A stretch of DNA of 64,000 nt from Gaertneriomyces semiglobifer. Lineage: Eukaryota > Chytridiomycota > Chytridiomycetes > Spizellomycetales > Spizellomycetaceae. A model generated the notes under the pieces. The model searched no databases, was not told where the DNA came from, and was given only the letters and a program-made list of their open reading frames with translations. The translations under genes were made by a program, and so were the position numbers. How positions within the stretch are numbered: the stretch's first letter is position 1; the number at the start of each line of letters is the position of its first letter. This document shows positions 8,570 through 19,604 of this stretch, piece after piece. The stretch is from the NCBI GenBank assembly GCA_025558075.1, contig JAHLKF010000012.1, positions 372,001 through 436,000 of the forward strand, in the 5' to 3' direction.

Positions 8570-10293
8570 CCCTCAACGACGCCCTTTGTCCTTCCACTCG
8601 GGCCTCTTGGTCCCAGACTGAAAAACCACCTCATCCCCATCACACGACCCCACCTGTACCTTGTCGGAATCCTCCAGCCTCTCCCAAAGGCGCTCAAACT
8701 CTGCATAATCGTCCTCAAACACTCGAACACGGTCTGCTATGCTGGAATCATCCAGGGAGAACAGGTTTGCAAAAAATGGTCCAACCTCGTGGCCAGTACA
8801 CGCAGAAACCCTGCTCGGGAATCCTTTGTTCGAACGTCATGGCGAACAGTTCCTGAAATGGCAGACCGCTTTGCCCGTGATGAACGCTGAACAAGCGTTC
8901 GCGTGACTGTTGTGTGGGAAAGTATATGGACGAAAGGAATAAAGGGGACTGTTGGGCGAATTCAATGTGGGACTTCTGCGACTTTCGGCTGTTGTCGTTG
9001 GTACAATTTTAGTTTCAATGGAAGCGGGGCAATCGCAACTCATATAACATTTACCTCCCGACGTCAGACTTCCGCAAATTCCAATTCAAGAATATCAATT
9101 CCTCAGCCCCGCTGATACAGTGCGGATTTTATAATTCTGCCCAGGAATCCACACATGTTGACTGCCAATGTAACCTCCTGCTGGGGTTTGAGTTCTGAGA
9201 TTGTAAAGGCAAATCTCAACCAGAACAACGCGGGGAGGGTGTGCATCCGGTTCCAAAGGGATCACGTTTCCCTTTGTCTTTGGCTACCGTTGGCTTGGAT
9301 TCCAGTCTTAGGTCGCCTTATCCCCCACCATCCACGAGTTCATTTTCTCGTGCATACGCTGACAGTAAGTCGAGCCACAATGGTTCAAGGGCCTGCTTTG
9401 CGCTGTGCGATCCCCGCAAGAGTTGGACCCACACCGACGGGGTCAATTGAACGGTCACAGGCGTCCCATCCTGTGGTTGCCGTCACTTTAATGCTAAACA
9501 CTTGAACCCCGCTTTCTGTGCTGGTTTTTATCCACGAGACGAGCCGTTCCGCGCCAACACCGATGACTTGACCCCCAACCCTCTGCTGCAAATACACACA
9601 CTCTCCCTCTTCCATATCTGCCAACTTTTCCATCGTAAATGGGTCAATAACATTGACCGCATCCTTGAGCGTAAAGACTTGGAAGAAGGAAAAGAAAAGT
9701 ATTCTTTCCAAGTCCTTACGCTCGATATGTGTGGCGTGAGTGTGGGTGTCACCGTTGGGGATGGTAGGTTCGAGTCGCGGACAAGAACGTAAAAGTCGGA
9801 CTCGACAACAAAATCAAAGAGAGGAAGCAGGGGTGTGTCAAACGCAACCAGCGGGATCCAGACATTCTTTGTTTTGTTCGCACGAACCCAGGCATTCGTC
9901 AATGTTGGGGGTGTTGTTCTCTTTCAATAGGAGTATGATCTCTCTCAGCGTTGTTGTCTGCGTGATCGTCAGCTCAACCCGCTCGACTGACCCAACTGCC
10001 TTTTCGTAAGTAACGGAAACTTTGAGACTAGTTTCCGCTGGACACGTTTTTACGCTCATATCCATCATAAGTGGGAGCACAGAGGGAGGGTTCCTCTGCT
10101 GATAACTGACTTTGAATTCCTGTCTCTTCGCGGCTGCTCTCTCTCTCTGCACAGTCCAACAAAGACAAACAAACAAAAGGAACACTGGCGTGACACCCGC
10201 AAAACACAACACGCACGCGCTGTCACGCGACTTAATAAACAGTAGTTCTGCCACCATGCGAGATGCGATTTTTGAGCGAAAAAAGGCAGGCAC
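8570..10293 (-). CDS. Uncertain multi-exon membrane-anchored protein, possibly decaying
   Basis: Pieces of one minus-strand gene appear in order. From 10293 there is a short N-terminus, a hydrophobic segment (GVTPVFLLFVCLCW, likely a signal anchor) and a beta-rich stretch ending near 9900. A second frame (about 9900-9725) includes FDFVVESDFYVLVRDS. After an intron near 9668-9724, a third frame begins DAVNVIDPFTMEKLADM and continues through GWDACDRSIDPVGVG. A last piece near 8570-8800 includes FFANLFSLDDSSIADRV and FERLWERLEDSDK and stops near 8570. Frame changes around 9890 and 9390 lack good splice sites, so the gene may be frameshifted or my model incomplete. I recognise no family; position and coordinates are approximate. 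Confidence 0.3.
9667..9723. repeat. Inverted repeat spanning an intron
   Basis: Arms 9667-9687 and 9702-9723 are a nearly perfect inverted repeat of about 21 bp (one mismatch and one extra base). Read on the minus strand, the outer edges coincide within a few bases with a GTAAGG donor and a CTCAAG acceptor that join two coding frames. The intron is therefore almost entirely a hairpin. Confidence 0.75.
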
Positions 10294-10785
10294 ATTTTCA
10301 CATTTACCCGAACTGAGTGTTCAAATGTCCATGTTGTTGTTTGTCCATCACACGGGCATCGCACACCACAGCAGCGCAACACGTTGGAACTGGCTGGCCA
10401 GTTGGGTTTTTTAACCGTCAGTTGATTGATGAATTTTGTGAGGGGGCCCTGAGCTGTCGGGGAAAGGCGGGTTTCGTGGATGGGACTTGCCTTGTTGCTG
10501 TTCTTCCCAATTCCACCAGCCAGTCGTCGCATTGCGGACGTGTGTGCGTGTGTATGTGGGCTGGGCTCGTCCAAAGAGTGAATTTGAACCGACACCAACC
10601 ACCCCAACCTCAGCTCACCCGATCCGAGTCCTAGTATCACGTTGACGACGACGATTTACTTCCTCCTCATCCGTCAATTCATCCACTTACTACTGCCACA
10701 ACCACTACTACTTGCTGGTTCCTCCTTTTTGCCGATGGTCGGTGGATGTACCATATATACCTCATAACCCCAAACTTATTATTGT
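10294..10785. other. Divergent promoter region
   Basis: Spacer between the uncertain minus-strand gene ending at 10293 and the plus-strand coiled-coil gene at 10786. Long frames here are not convincing. A TATATA-like stretch lies about 35 bases before the ATG at 10786. Confidence 0.4.
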
Positions 10786-12309
10786 ATGAGTCTGCGCAAA
10801 AACGCCAAGAAAGAAATGAGAGATCCCCATCCCAACATTAATCACACTAATAGTCGGCCTGTCACTGCGCATCGTGTGCTGTCGCCGGACGACGACAAGA
10901 TGAATATGGACCGTGAGAATAGGAACGTTAAGCGAGCGAGCGTGGCATCAAGAGTGGGTAGGAAACCGAGCTTGGCGGCGGGTTTGGAACAACCGGATGG
11001 TGGGAGTAGATGTAAAGTTAAAAAGTTGGAGAGTGTGAATAAAGCCAAGTTGGAGAATGTGAATAAAGTCAAGTTGGAGAGTGTGAATAAAGTCAAGTTG
11101 GAGAATGTGAGTAGAGCCAAGTTGGACACGCCGCCCATGTCTCCCGTGCCCTCATCGCCTCGCGGCCAACCGCCGTCGTCGAGGGTTGTAACGGGGAAAC
11201 CGAACGCGAGTCATGCGAGGACGGTGGAAAAGCAGAGGTCTACGAAACCGGCTGGTAGGGAACCAACAGGGAAGACGGAGAGAAATGGGACGATGGTGAC
11301 GACGACGAGACGACGACCGCAACAGTCACCACCTACACCACCAGCAACACCTTTGAGACTGACGACGGCCCCCATACAGACTACACCTGTAGTCACCAAA
11401 CCACGCAAGGCTAGAGTAGCTACCTCTAAACAACCACACCAAAAACCGTTGGGTGCAGCACACACAACCGTACCTACCCGTACTCCAACCACACCATCAC
11501 CTCCAAACGCATCATCACCAGCCACACAAGACCCATGTCCCATCCGCACGGCCCTCGACGACGCGTTTGCACGCACGGACCTTATCCTCGCCCACCACCG
11601 CGTCGCCGAACTCCAGTCCGACAACCACCATCTCAAAGCGGAGAACGAAAAGCTCAAGGACGAGTTGCGGACGTTTGCGCTGATGATTACGGATTTGCAG
11701 GTGCGGCTGCAGACGGCGGGGAGGGTGATTCGGGAGTTGCAGAGGGTGGCGGTGGTTGAGGATGTGCGTGTTGATGAGAAGCAACAAAGCGAGGACGATG
11801 AACCGTTGGAGGATCGGGATCTAGAAATTGACACGGATGCGATGGAGGGTGGTACGCGCTTCGGAGATGCGGCCGACGAACTGCAGCGGGCTCTACCGGA
11901 CATCCTTAGTGACTCGATCGAACTTCTCGATGTACAAGAGTCCCTGCGTGATGTGATGGTGGAAGAAGAAGTCCCCATCGTGAAACATGCCACGCCCAAC
12001 ACGTCCACAGAAGACGGGAACGCCCAGGAACACCCAGAGCGTAATTTCCCGCCTGATGCCACGGACAACGAAGAGCAACACGTTGTTGCTGACCCTGTGA
12101 TGGAGCATCACAGTTCAGGGAATACACTTTCTCAGGAAACGTCATCCTCCGTCTCCCCGCCACCACTGGATGTGATCACACCCCTTCCGATCTCGCCTTC
12201 TCCTGTACCCGTCGCTCCACCTGAACGTGCCCGCGATATGGAATCACCCGAGCGTGACCTACACCAATCACATCCACTCCTCTTACCCGACCTACATCCC
12301 TTCTTTTAA
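10786..12309 (+). CDS. Low-complexity coiled-coil protein
   Basis: Single-exon frame of 507 residues. The N-terminal half is basic and Pro/Thr/Ser/Lys-rich, with four tandem 8-residue units (KLESVNKA type) at residues 80-111 encoded by 24-bp repeats at 11023-11118. A coiled coil follows at about residues 265-320 (HHLKAENEKLKDELRTFA). The C-terminal third is acidic then proline-rich. Start is the first ATG of the frame, just after a TATA-like stretch; stop TAA at 12307. I recognise no family. The layout (disordered basic arms around a short coiled coil) suits a cytoskeletal or chromatin scaffold, but that is only a guess. An antisense frame of 285 codons exists but is serine-rich and looks like a shadow. 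Confidence 0.6.
   Translation: MSLRKNAKKEMRDPHPNINHTNSRPVTAHRVLSPDDDKMNMDRENRNVKRASVASRVGRKPSLAAGLEQPDGGSRCKVKKLESVNKAKLENVNKVKLESVNKVKLENVSRAKLDTPPMSPVPSSPRGQPPSSRVVTGKPNASHARTVEKQRSTKPAGREPTGKTERNGTMVTTTRRRPQQSPPTPPATPLRLTTAPIQTTPVVTKPRKARVATSKQPHQKPLGAAHTTVPTRTPTTPSPPNASSPATQDPCPIRTALDDAFARTDLILAHHRVAELQSDNHHLKAENEKLKDELRTFALMITDLQVRLQTAGRVIRELQRVAVVEDVRVDEKQQSEDDEPLEDRDLEIDTDAMEGGTRFGDAADELQRALPDILSDSIELLDVQESLRDVMVEEEVPIVKHATPNTSTEDGNAQEHPERNFPPDATDNEEQHVVADPVMEHHSSGNTLSQETSSSVSPPPLDVITPLPISPSPVPVAPPERARDMESPERDLHQSHPLLLPDLHPFF
11023..11118. repeat. 24-bp tandem repeat, four units
   Basis: Four 24-bp units in the reading frame of the coiled-coil gene. Units alternate between GAG-AGT and GAG-AAT in the second half, giving SV/NV alternation, which suggests that a 48-bp pair was duplicated. 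Confidence 0.9.
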
Positions 12310-13023
12310 ATTTCCCCCACCGATATGCTACAGTTTTGATAAGAGTGACGTGACGTACAACGTATAGTAGAGATATCCCCCCTTATTAGTATTTTTTGAA
12401 TTTTTTTTTTTGGGACCTCATAGTACCTATAAAGACGAGAGTTTCTAATGACGAAATTGACAGGGCTTTTTTTAGCGGATGGGTTTTAATGTTAGAGCTA
12501 GCCTGGTTTTATTATTTTTTTGGGGGTGTGTTTGTTTTTAATTGGAATTAATAGTGAGATGCTGGCCATCGAAACCTTTTGTTCGGTTTTTAGTTTCTTA
12601 CGGATCGTATTTCAAAGTTTAAGCAAATGATAAGTAGCAATGTATTAGCACGTATTCGTTGGAGGGTGGGTACTTGTGGTGCCCAGTTACGAAACGCACG
12701 GGATATGCTTGCGCAATATCAGTTTCCCACTCGGAAGCTTTTCCCCCCAGTGAATGAGACCGGTGTACATCACACCAAATGCTAATGTTCATTGATAGAT
12801 GCAAGCGTCATAGATGTCGTGAGCCTATTACGCGGAACCCTTCTTGTGATGACCATCGTGTGTGGCAGGCAAGCAAGGTAGAAATGTCGTAGTAGACAGC
12901 AAAGGCGCGCGGGAAGAATTTGACATATTTGACGTGTACGTATGTAGGACGAACGGCGAAAGGTGGTTGAGGAAAGGAGGTTATCGATGGTCCCGAGTGT
13001 GTGTGTGTGTGGATGTGCTCTTT
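12310..13023. other. Convergent 3' spacer
   Basis: About 0.7 kb between the stop of the coiled-coil gene (plus) and the stop of the TPR gene (minus). It has T-rich runs near 12395-12410 and 12510-12540, typical of 3' UTR sequence. No gene seen. Confidence 0.5.
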
Positions 13024-13623
13024 CTATGTGAATATCTGAGAAGGCGATTGGGAGTCTACTGCGAAATGGGGATCCGAGGATGCAGAAGTGGCGGCTTCTT
13101 CTCGACGTTTGGATTCGAGTTCTATAGTGAGTTCCACTACCAGTTGCCAATCTTCTTGATACCCCTCTAATTGTTGAAAAAGTGAGAAATGAGAAAAACG
13201 TTGTTTGGGGAGGGAGAGCGTGTACGTGATGGCGGAAGGAACTCTTACCTTTGACGCATTTTTTGAATTCTCGGAGGGCTTTTTCCTTTTCACCCAAGTT
13301 GAGATGACAGTAGGCTAACAGATGTCGACCGGGGGTTGCTGCACCTGGTAGAGTAATCTGATGTTTTGGAAAACGACATGATTTAGGACAAACATTCCGC
13401 CGTCCCTCCCGTCCGCGCTTGGGTAATGACTTACGTATTCCCTGAGACAAACAATAGACCGACTGTAACTTCCGAGTTGATAAAACTCTCGTGCTTGTTT
13501 GTAGAAATCATATGCTTCTGGTGGACGGTTGAGGCGTTTTTGGAACCAGTCGTACAGTTCCGTTCGGGAAAGGTTTGGATGGAAGGTGGTGAAATCCGCT
13601 GTGTCGGCGACGACAGACATCAT
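13024..13623 (-). CDS. Small TPR protein
   Basis: Three exons (13623-13435, 13357-13249, 13166-13024) give a 146-residue protein. Residues about 35-105 form TPR-like helices: PEAYDFYKQAREFYQLGSY, RSIVCLREYITLPG, HLLAYCHLNLGEKEKALREF, then GYQEDWQLVVELTIELE. Introns have GTAAGT and GTAAGA donors; the second splits the codon for the glutamate before GYQED. The tail is serine-rich. The helical pairs suggest a protein-interaction adaptor. I do not recognise the specific family. Transcribed divergently from the insulin-degrading-enzyme gene. Confidence 0.75.
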
Positions 13624-13982
13624 TTTTCCAAGCAGTGCGGGGATCTTAAAGAGTCCTCCTTTGACAAACCGGTTCTGGATAGCTTTGTTCTTTGGCTGTT
13701 TCTTACGCGTTAAAGATATTGTCGCGCGCGCGTTAGTGTTGAGTCACTTGGATCTGGCGGAAAGCGTTTCCTTCCGTCACTTATAAGAACCACAGCACAA
13801 TCCAGCAACCAACCAGTAATTCGCTGTTTCGCTGTTAACACTGATCAAAAAGGAAGATACCTGAAGGGGAAAGAAGGAGAGACCGGTGTTTTGGTTATTG
13901 GATGCTCCAAGTTCGTTACTTCTTTTATCTGTTCATCCATTTCATATATCACCTACGCTACATCCCACAACTGCATTTCGCC

Positions 13983-16900
13983 ATGTCCGCGAACACCACC
14001 GATACCGCCAACAATGGCATCTCACTTCTCCGCGCATCTTCGTCTCCAGAGTACCAAATCTTTGAGGAGATTTCCAAACCGGATCTGGATGACCGCTCGT
14101 ACCGCATCCTGACCCTCCCCAACAAGCTGGACGTCTTGTTAATCAGCGACCCGAACACAGATAAGGCATCTGCGGCATTAGATGTTCATGTGGGACACTT
14201 GAGCGATCCGGAGGACGTTGCGGGGCTAGCACATTTTTTGGAACATTTATGTGGGTTGTGGTACTTGGCCCCCCAAATGGGGCGTGTGTCACACTGTTCA
14301 CAAGAATATCGTAAACTCATGCTTTTTGTTATTTAGTATTCATGGGCACAAAGAAGTACCCAGAGGAAAACTCGTACTCCTCTTTCCTTTCACAGCACGG
14401 TGGGCACTCGAACGCTTTCACTAGCGTTGAGAACACAAATTATTACTTTGAGGTTCTCTCGGACCATTTTGAGCCCGCTCTGGATCGGTTCGCTCAGTTT
14501 TTCATCCACCCGCTGTTTGATGAGAGCTGCACTGACCGGGAGATGAACGCTGTAGACAGCGAACATAAAAAGAATCTGCAGAGTGATTACTGGAGAGTGT
14601 GGCAGTTGGAAAAGGATCTCAGCGGGGAACACGTGTGGCGAAAGTTTGGGACGGGAAACTTGGAGACGTTGAAAACCATGCCGATTGAGAAAGGACTGGA
14701 TATTCGCAAGATTTTGCTGGATTTTCATGCTAAATATTATTCGGCGAATATCATGAAGTTGGTCTTGCTTGGTAAAGAATCGCTTGAGGAGTTGGCGCAA
14801 ATGGCCATTGAGAAATTCTCGGATGTGCGGAATATGGATATTGATGTGCCGACGTTCCCTGGTCACCCCTTGGGCGCTAACGAATTGCAAAAAGAGATCA
14901 GAATGTCGCCTGTCAAAGAGTTACGGCATATGACATTGACGTTCCCGTTCCCCGACACAAAGAAAGACTATAAAATCGGAACAGGCAGGTATTTGTCTCA
15001 CTTGATTGGACACGAAGGTGAAGGTTCCTTGCTCTCTTTGTTGAAAAAGAAAGGATGGGCATTGGGACTAAGCGCTGGCCCATCTCGGGGAGCCACCGGG
15101 TTTTCATTCTTCAAGATTGATATCGATCTTACACCCTCTGGCATCGAATACTACCACTCCATCCTGCTGATCGTGTTCCAGTATATCAAAATGGTTCAAA
15201 GCTCTGGGTTCCAGGAATGGATTTATACCGAATGCGCTCGTCTGAATACGATGGAGTTCCGCTTTAAAGAAAAGGGGAACCCCAGTAGCTATGCCAGTCG
15301 ACTTGCGGGGGACATGCAGATATATGAGAAGCGCGATGTTTTGAGTGGGGCGTACCTCTTGGAACGATACGATGAAGATATGATTCGGAGCTGTTGTGCG
15401 TATCTAAGAAGCGATAATTTCCGGTTTGTGGTAATGAGTCCAGCATTCAACTTTGATGAGAGCGAAGGATGGAAGAAGGCTCAGTGGTACGGAACCGAAT
15501 ATTGTGTGAAAGATTTTGATGATAAGCTGAAAAGCGATCTGCAAAACGTGGAACTGAGCCCCGAGTTGCACTTGCCCACACCCAACGAGTTTGTGCCCGA
15601 GAACTTTCAGGTCGAGAAACACACTGGTGAACCATTACTAGGCGCGAAGATCATCAAGGAGACTCCGTTGACTCGCTTGTGGCACAAGAAGGATGACACC
15701 TTCTGGGTTCCGAAGGCCACTGTTTATTTCCAGCTGAAGAATCCGTTGGGGTACATGTCTCCGCTTGCATGTGTCCTCACGCGTATGTATGCTGAGATTC
15801 TGAAAGACGCCTTGAACGAGTTCAGCTACTATGCTGATCTTGCCGGTGTGTCTTACTCGTTGGACAACACTACGGAAGGGTTGAGTCTCAACGTTGGAGG
15901 CTACAATGACAAACTCCCTATTCTCCTTCGAAAAATTGCGGGAAAAATGCAGGATTTGCATATCGACCCTGACCGGTTCCACGTACTCGCGGAGCAAGTT
16001 TCGAGGAGTTTCAAAAATTGGAAGATGGAGTCACCGCATCAGCATGCCATGTACTACATGTCCTACCTCACCCAAGAGCTTCTCTGGACCCATGAAGAAA
16101 AACTCGCTGAAATGGCTCGTGTCACGCCTGAGATGGTCGCAGAGTTCTACCCGCAGTTTTTGGGACGACTCCACATTGAGGGGTTGGTTCACGGCAACGT
16201 TCAGGAATCCCAAGCACTGGAACTCGTTTCTATTCTCGAATCATCGTTCAAACCAAGTCCCTTGCCTATCTTCCAACGCACGCAAGCGATGCGCACTCAC
16301 CTTCTCGACGCCTCCAAAAACTACATTCATATCCGAAATGTTCCGAATGAGGAGAATGTCAACAGCTCAATAGAGTATTACCTCCAAGTCTGTGAATACA
16401 CGGACCGTCCCGCACGCGCTGCATTGAGTCTCGTTGCCCAGATTGCGCAGGAGCCATGCTTTGACACCCTGCGCACAAAAGAGCAGCTGGGATACATGGT
16501 GTTCAGTGGACTGCGGAAAACCACAGGGGTACTGGGATACAGAGTCATCATTCAGTCTGAACGGGACCCGGCCTATCTAGAGTCAAGAATTGAATCGTTC
16601 TTGAACAGTTTAGAAAAACTATTGCAAGAGATGGAGGAGGCAGAGTTTGAGAAACATAAAAGTGCGTTGGAGAAGAGGATTTTGGAGAAGGACAAGCGAT
16701 TGGTTGAGGAAAGCCACAGGCTCTGGGGTCACGTTAGCAGCCGATGCTACGACTTTTGGCAGCAGAAGAGCGACGCGGAGATGGTACGTATTGTTTTGCA
16801 GTATCCCTTTTTGAGTTACTCGTTCGCTTTGCCTAACACAGCGATGATCGATTACTAGGTTTCCAAATTAACAGTAGACGAAATCCGTCAGTTCTACAAG

Positions 16901-17155
16901 ACCCATATTTCTCCGTCTACACCAACCCGTCGGAAACTCAGCGTCCACATCCGGTCGCAAGTCAAAGGGCAGCCTGAAAGTCCCGAGGCTCAAGCAGTAT
17001 TACAGAATGCTGTGATCGCCTCAACACAGGAAGAGGTTGCAGAGATGAAGGCTGGATGGTTGTTGTCCAGAGCTCCAGTGATGGTGCGGCCTTTGAGCGA
17101 GTACTTGGCGAGGCCAGATGTGAAGCAAATGGAGTCGGATGGCGATAGTGTATGA
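13983..17155 (+). CDS. IDE: Insulin-degrading enzyme-type M16 zinc metalloprotease
   Basis: Three exons (13983-14250, 14337-16783, 16859-17155) encode about 1003 residues, the normal insulysin length. The inverted zinc site HFLEH is at residues 84-88, with the distal glutamate in the EMNAVDSEH region. The N-terminal half is followed by the inactive second half carrying EPCFDTLRTKEQLGYMVFSG, typical of IDE. The enzyme degrades short amyloid-like and regulatory peptides in cytosol, peroxisome or mitochondria. The first intron splits the sequence right after HFLEH (exon 2 restores LFMGTKKYPEENSY). The chosen ATG is at 13983; an in-frame ATG at 13902 would add 27 mostly hydrophobic/aromatic residues, a possible alternative targeting start. 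Confidence 0.95.
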
Positions 17156-17339
17156 CTAGCTGTAGACGTTAGAGCAAAGTTGTGATAACGTGAGTATGGC
17201 CCATGTAGGTAGGATGTTGGAGATTGGAGATGTGTATGTCGGAGGGTAAAGATCGACTCTGTCGTTTCGTAGTTACAATGTAATTGAGGATAAGAATCCC
17301 TCGTTGGGTTTCCAAACGGACGTCCGTGGCGGTACGCAT

Positions 17340-18234
17340 TTAATAGCCATCATCTCGTTCTTCCCATTCTTCAAAATCTTCATCTTTTGGCTCCTTCGGC
17401 TCCAGATCTTCCCCATACTGTATAGCATTATCGACATGTGACAGCACTAGTTCAATAGATTCCTCATCTTGAATGTTCAATGGAATCAGAGTCACCATAT
17501 TATACTCCTCAATCAAATGGACCAAGGCTTCGTTCAAGTGATGGAACTTTGGTCGAGTCGAAGCATTCACATCTTCCAGTAGCAATGATGGGTCTGGATA
17601 CAAGTATCGTTCCAAGTCTTTCTTCTTCTTTTTACCATCAATCAAATCCATTTTGCTCATGACATTGATGTGAGGAATCTCGAGCTGGACCATGGCACTC
17701 ATAGCTGTCATGATGCCAGCAAAGAATTTCGACGTGTCCTCCACAAACTGACTGTCCAGTAAATACACCCCACAAACCCTATAATCCATGCTCTGTAACA
17801 ATTCCACAATATTCCGCATGATCGGGAAATGGGTGTACAACTCTATTTGACCGGGACAGTCAATGATCAAATAATCGTCATCATGTTGTCCGCCAAGTTC
17901 GTCCTGCAAAAAATCCATATTTTGGCAGAGAAACTCCAAACAGTATATCAGTCCCCCGTTCGGGCCGTATCCCAGTTCCTCTTGCACGTCGGCAAGGGTG
18001 ATGAGATCCCGGATGTCAATGCTGGGTTTGTAGGGGAAGTTTTCGGCAGCGGGATCTAGGTTGACGAGGTGGACTCGTCGGTGGATTGTTTCGCAGTGCG
18101 TGATCATGGTGGAGCAGTATGTGGATTTGCCGACGCCGGCTGGGCCCATGACGAGTTGGCAGTGCTTGCCCCTGATTCGGAAAACCATTGGTCAGCTAGA
18201 ACTGATGCTGAGATGCTGTTTGTTGAACTCACAT
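17340..18234 (-). CDS. GPN3: GPN-loop GTPase 3
   Basis: GPN-loop GTPase required for RNA polymerase II assembly and nuclear import with GPN1. Seen: P-loop GPAGVGKSTYCSTM, DPAAE after the second strand, the GPNGG loop (YGPNGGLIYCLE), DCPGQIELYTH, and SKMDL as guanine specificity motif. The family usually begins with MG followed directly by about eight residues and the P-loop. Here that is obtained if the start codon is split: A-T at 18234-18233, intron 18232-18172 (GTGAGT to CAG), then G-GGC at 18171, giving MGKHCQLVMGPAG and 277 residues. Starting instead at an in-frame ATG at 18188 adds a few unusual residues (MVFRIR). The C-terminus is acidic, as in GPN3. Confidence 0.93.
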
Positions 18235-18646
18235 TTTTGGTTCTTCTTCTTTCCCGGTTTCCCTTACTCTGCTTGAAAACCTCGATAAAGGGCTTGTTCT
18301 TGTTTACGGGATTGGATGCTCCTGGGCTGCGTCAACAAAAAATAAATTCGGAGGGACACTTCTGAAAATCTCGAGTGCGCGTCGAAATGATTCTCAGCTC
18401 ACGCCGTTCACAATGCTTTGAGGGAAAAACGATTTCAGTTCGGCAAGAACAGTTAACCAACATCAATCTGAGAAAGAGGAATTTCCGTTGAAGGTGTACT
18501 GCCAGCACCACAGTTGACGATCGGCCAGCAGTCCCCAATGCTCAAGTATATCTTATATTATACCCAAGCTATTCGCTATACAATATATATACATGCAGAC
18601 ATACGTCCTGCCCGTTCTCTCCTCTTTGCTGGTTACGCAATTATGT

Positions 18647-19203
18647 TTAATCCATGCCATACTTTTGCTTTGCCGCATTTAGCTCCTCCTCTCGTTTGTC
18701 AAGATCTTTCTTCTTCCCTCCTTTCTGCGCATTGTGATACAGTACGATGAGATATCGCCCCATGATGTTGAACCCGCTCAAGTGTTCGCACGCTGCTTTC
18801 GCATCAAAAATGTCTTCATAAACTGAAAGTACACATATGTGAGACGGGGTACCCAAAATCAAACGCATGAGAAATTGTGGCACCCACCAACAAATGCTGT
18901 CCCTCTCGTATCATTCGCTGTGCCAACTCGTATTTGTCTTAATGGTCCGTATTTACCCTGTCACAGAAATGTAAGACTGAGCCATAACGCTGGGCGTAAC
19001 CAAGAGCGTCGGACTTACGAATAGGTCGTACATGTCCTCTGATGTGATTTTGAAAGGTAAATTTCGTACGAACAGAATTCTGTTCACTTCAGGTGGTAGC
19101 CGCACTGCATGAGGGAAAGAGATGGTTTAGAAACGTATCCCCCGACAGAAACAAGAATGATTCGAGACACACCATTAGCGCGGGCTTTCGCTGCCATTGC
19201 CAT
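18647..19203 (-). CDS. SF3B6: Splicing factor SF3B6 (p14)
   Basis: U2 snRNP SF3b 14-kDa subunit that contacts the branch-site adenosine. Four exons (19203-19173, 19104-19019, 18957-18888, 18822-18647) make 120 residues. A single RRM is seen: RNP2 [10 protein letters not shown], and RNP1 region [17 protein letters not shown], followed by the family C-terminus [14 protein letters not shown] and a lysine-rich tail. The third intron uses GTGGGT and restores AFVVYED. The length and uninterrupted RRM match the human protein of about 125 residues. Start is the ATG before MAAKARAN; all splice phases agree. Confidence 0.95.
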
Positions 19204-19604
19204 CTTGAGAGTTTGATGTCGGGTATTTGAACAAAAGTGGTTGTGAAAGAAGGTGATCGGCACACAGAGAGTAATGATCAACAGACGACTCAGTCGCTGT
19301 TGAGGTTTTTGGGCATTGTCGAGTTAATTAAATATACTTATCAATATGCATTGTAATCAATAGACAGGTGCTGCTCACGTAAACAAACTAGGGTTGTTAA
19401 CCCTAAGATCCGCGGGGATCAGTCGCCTTTGTTTGAAGCGCTTCCTTTTTTTTGCTTTTTTTGGCTCTTGGGAGAGGGGGTAACCCACCCACCACCTACT
19501 CTCCCGTAGCCCTTCACCACCACATACGTATACGACCCGTAAGTTTGGAGGTCGCCCCAAGGTAGCGGACGGCAGTCACTCAATTGTTCCACAGGTAGAC
19601 AGCC

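Noticed and set aside
9764..9790. tRNA-like B box (GTTCGAGTC)
   Set aside because: No A box or acceptor stem at the right distance, and the region fits coding sequence on the other strand.
10065..10640. Minus-strand frame of about 190 codons
   Set aside because: Lies partly over the anchor of the uncertain gene in another frame and partly in a promoter region; no conserved feature.
11211..12068. Antisense frame of 285 codons inside the coiled-coil gene
   Set aside because: Serine-rich mirror of the repetitive plus-strand coding sequence, with no motif.
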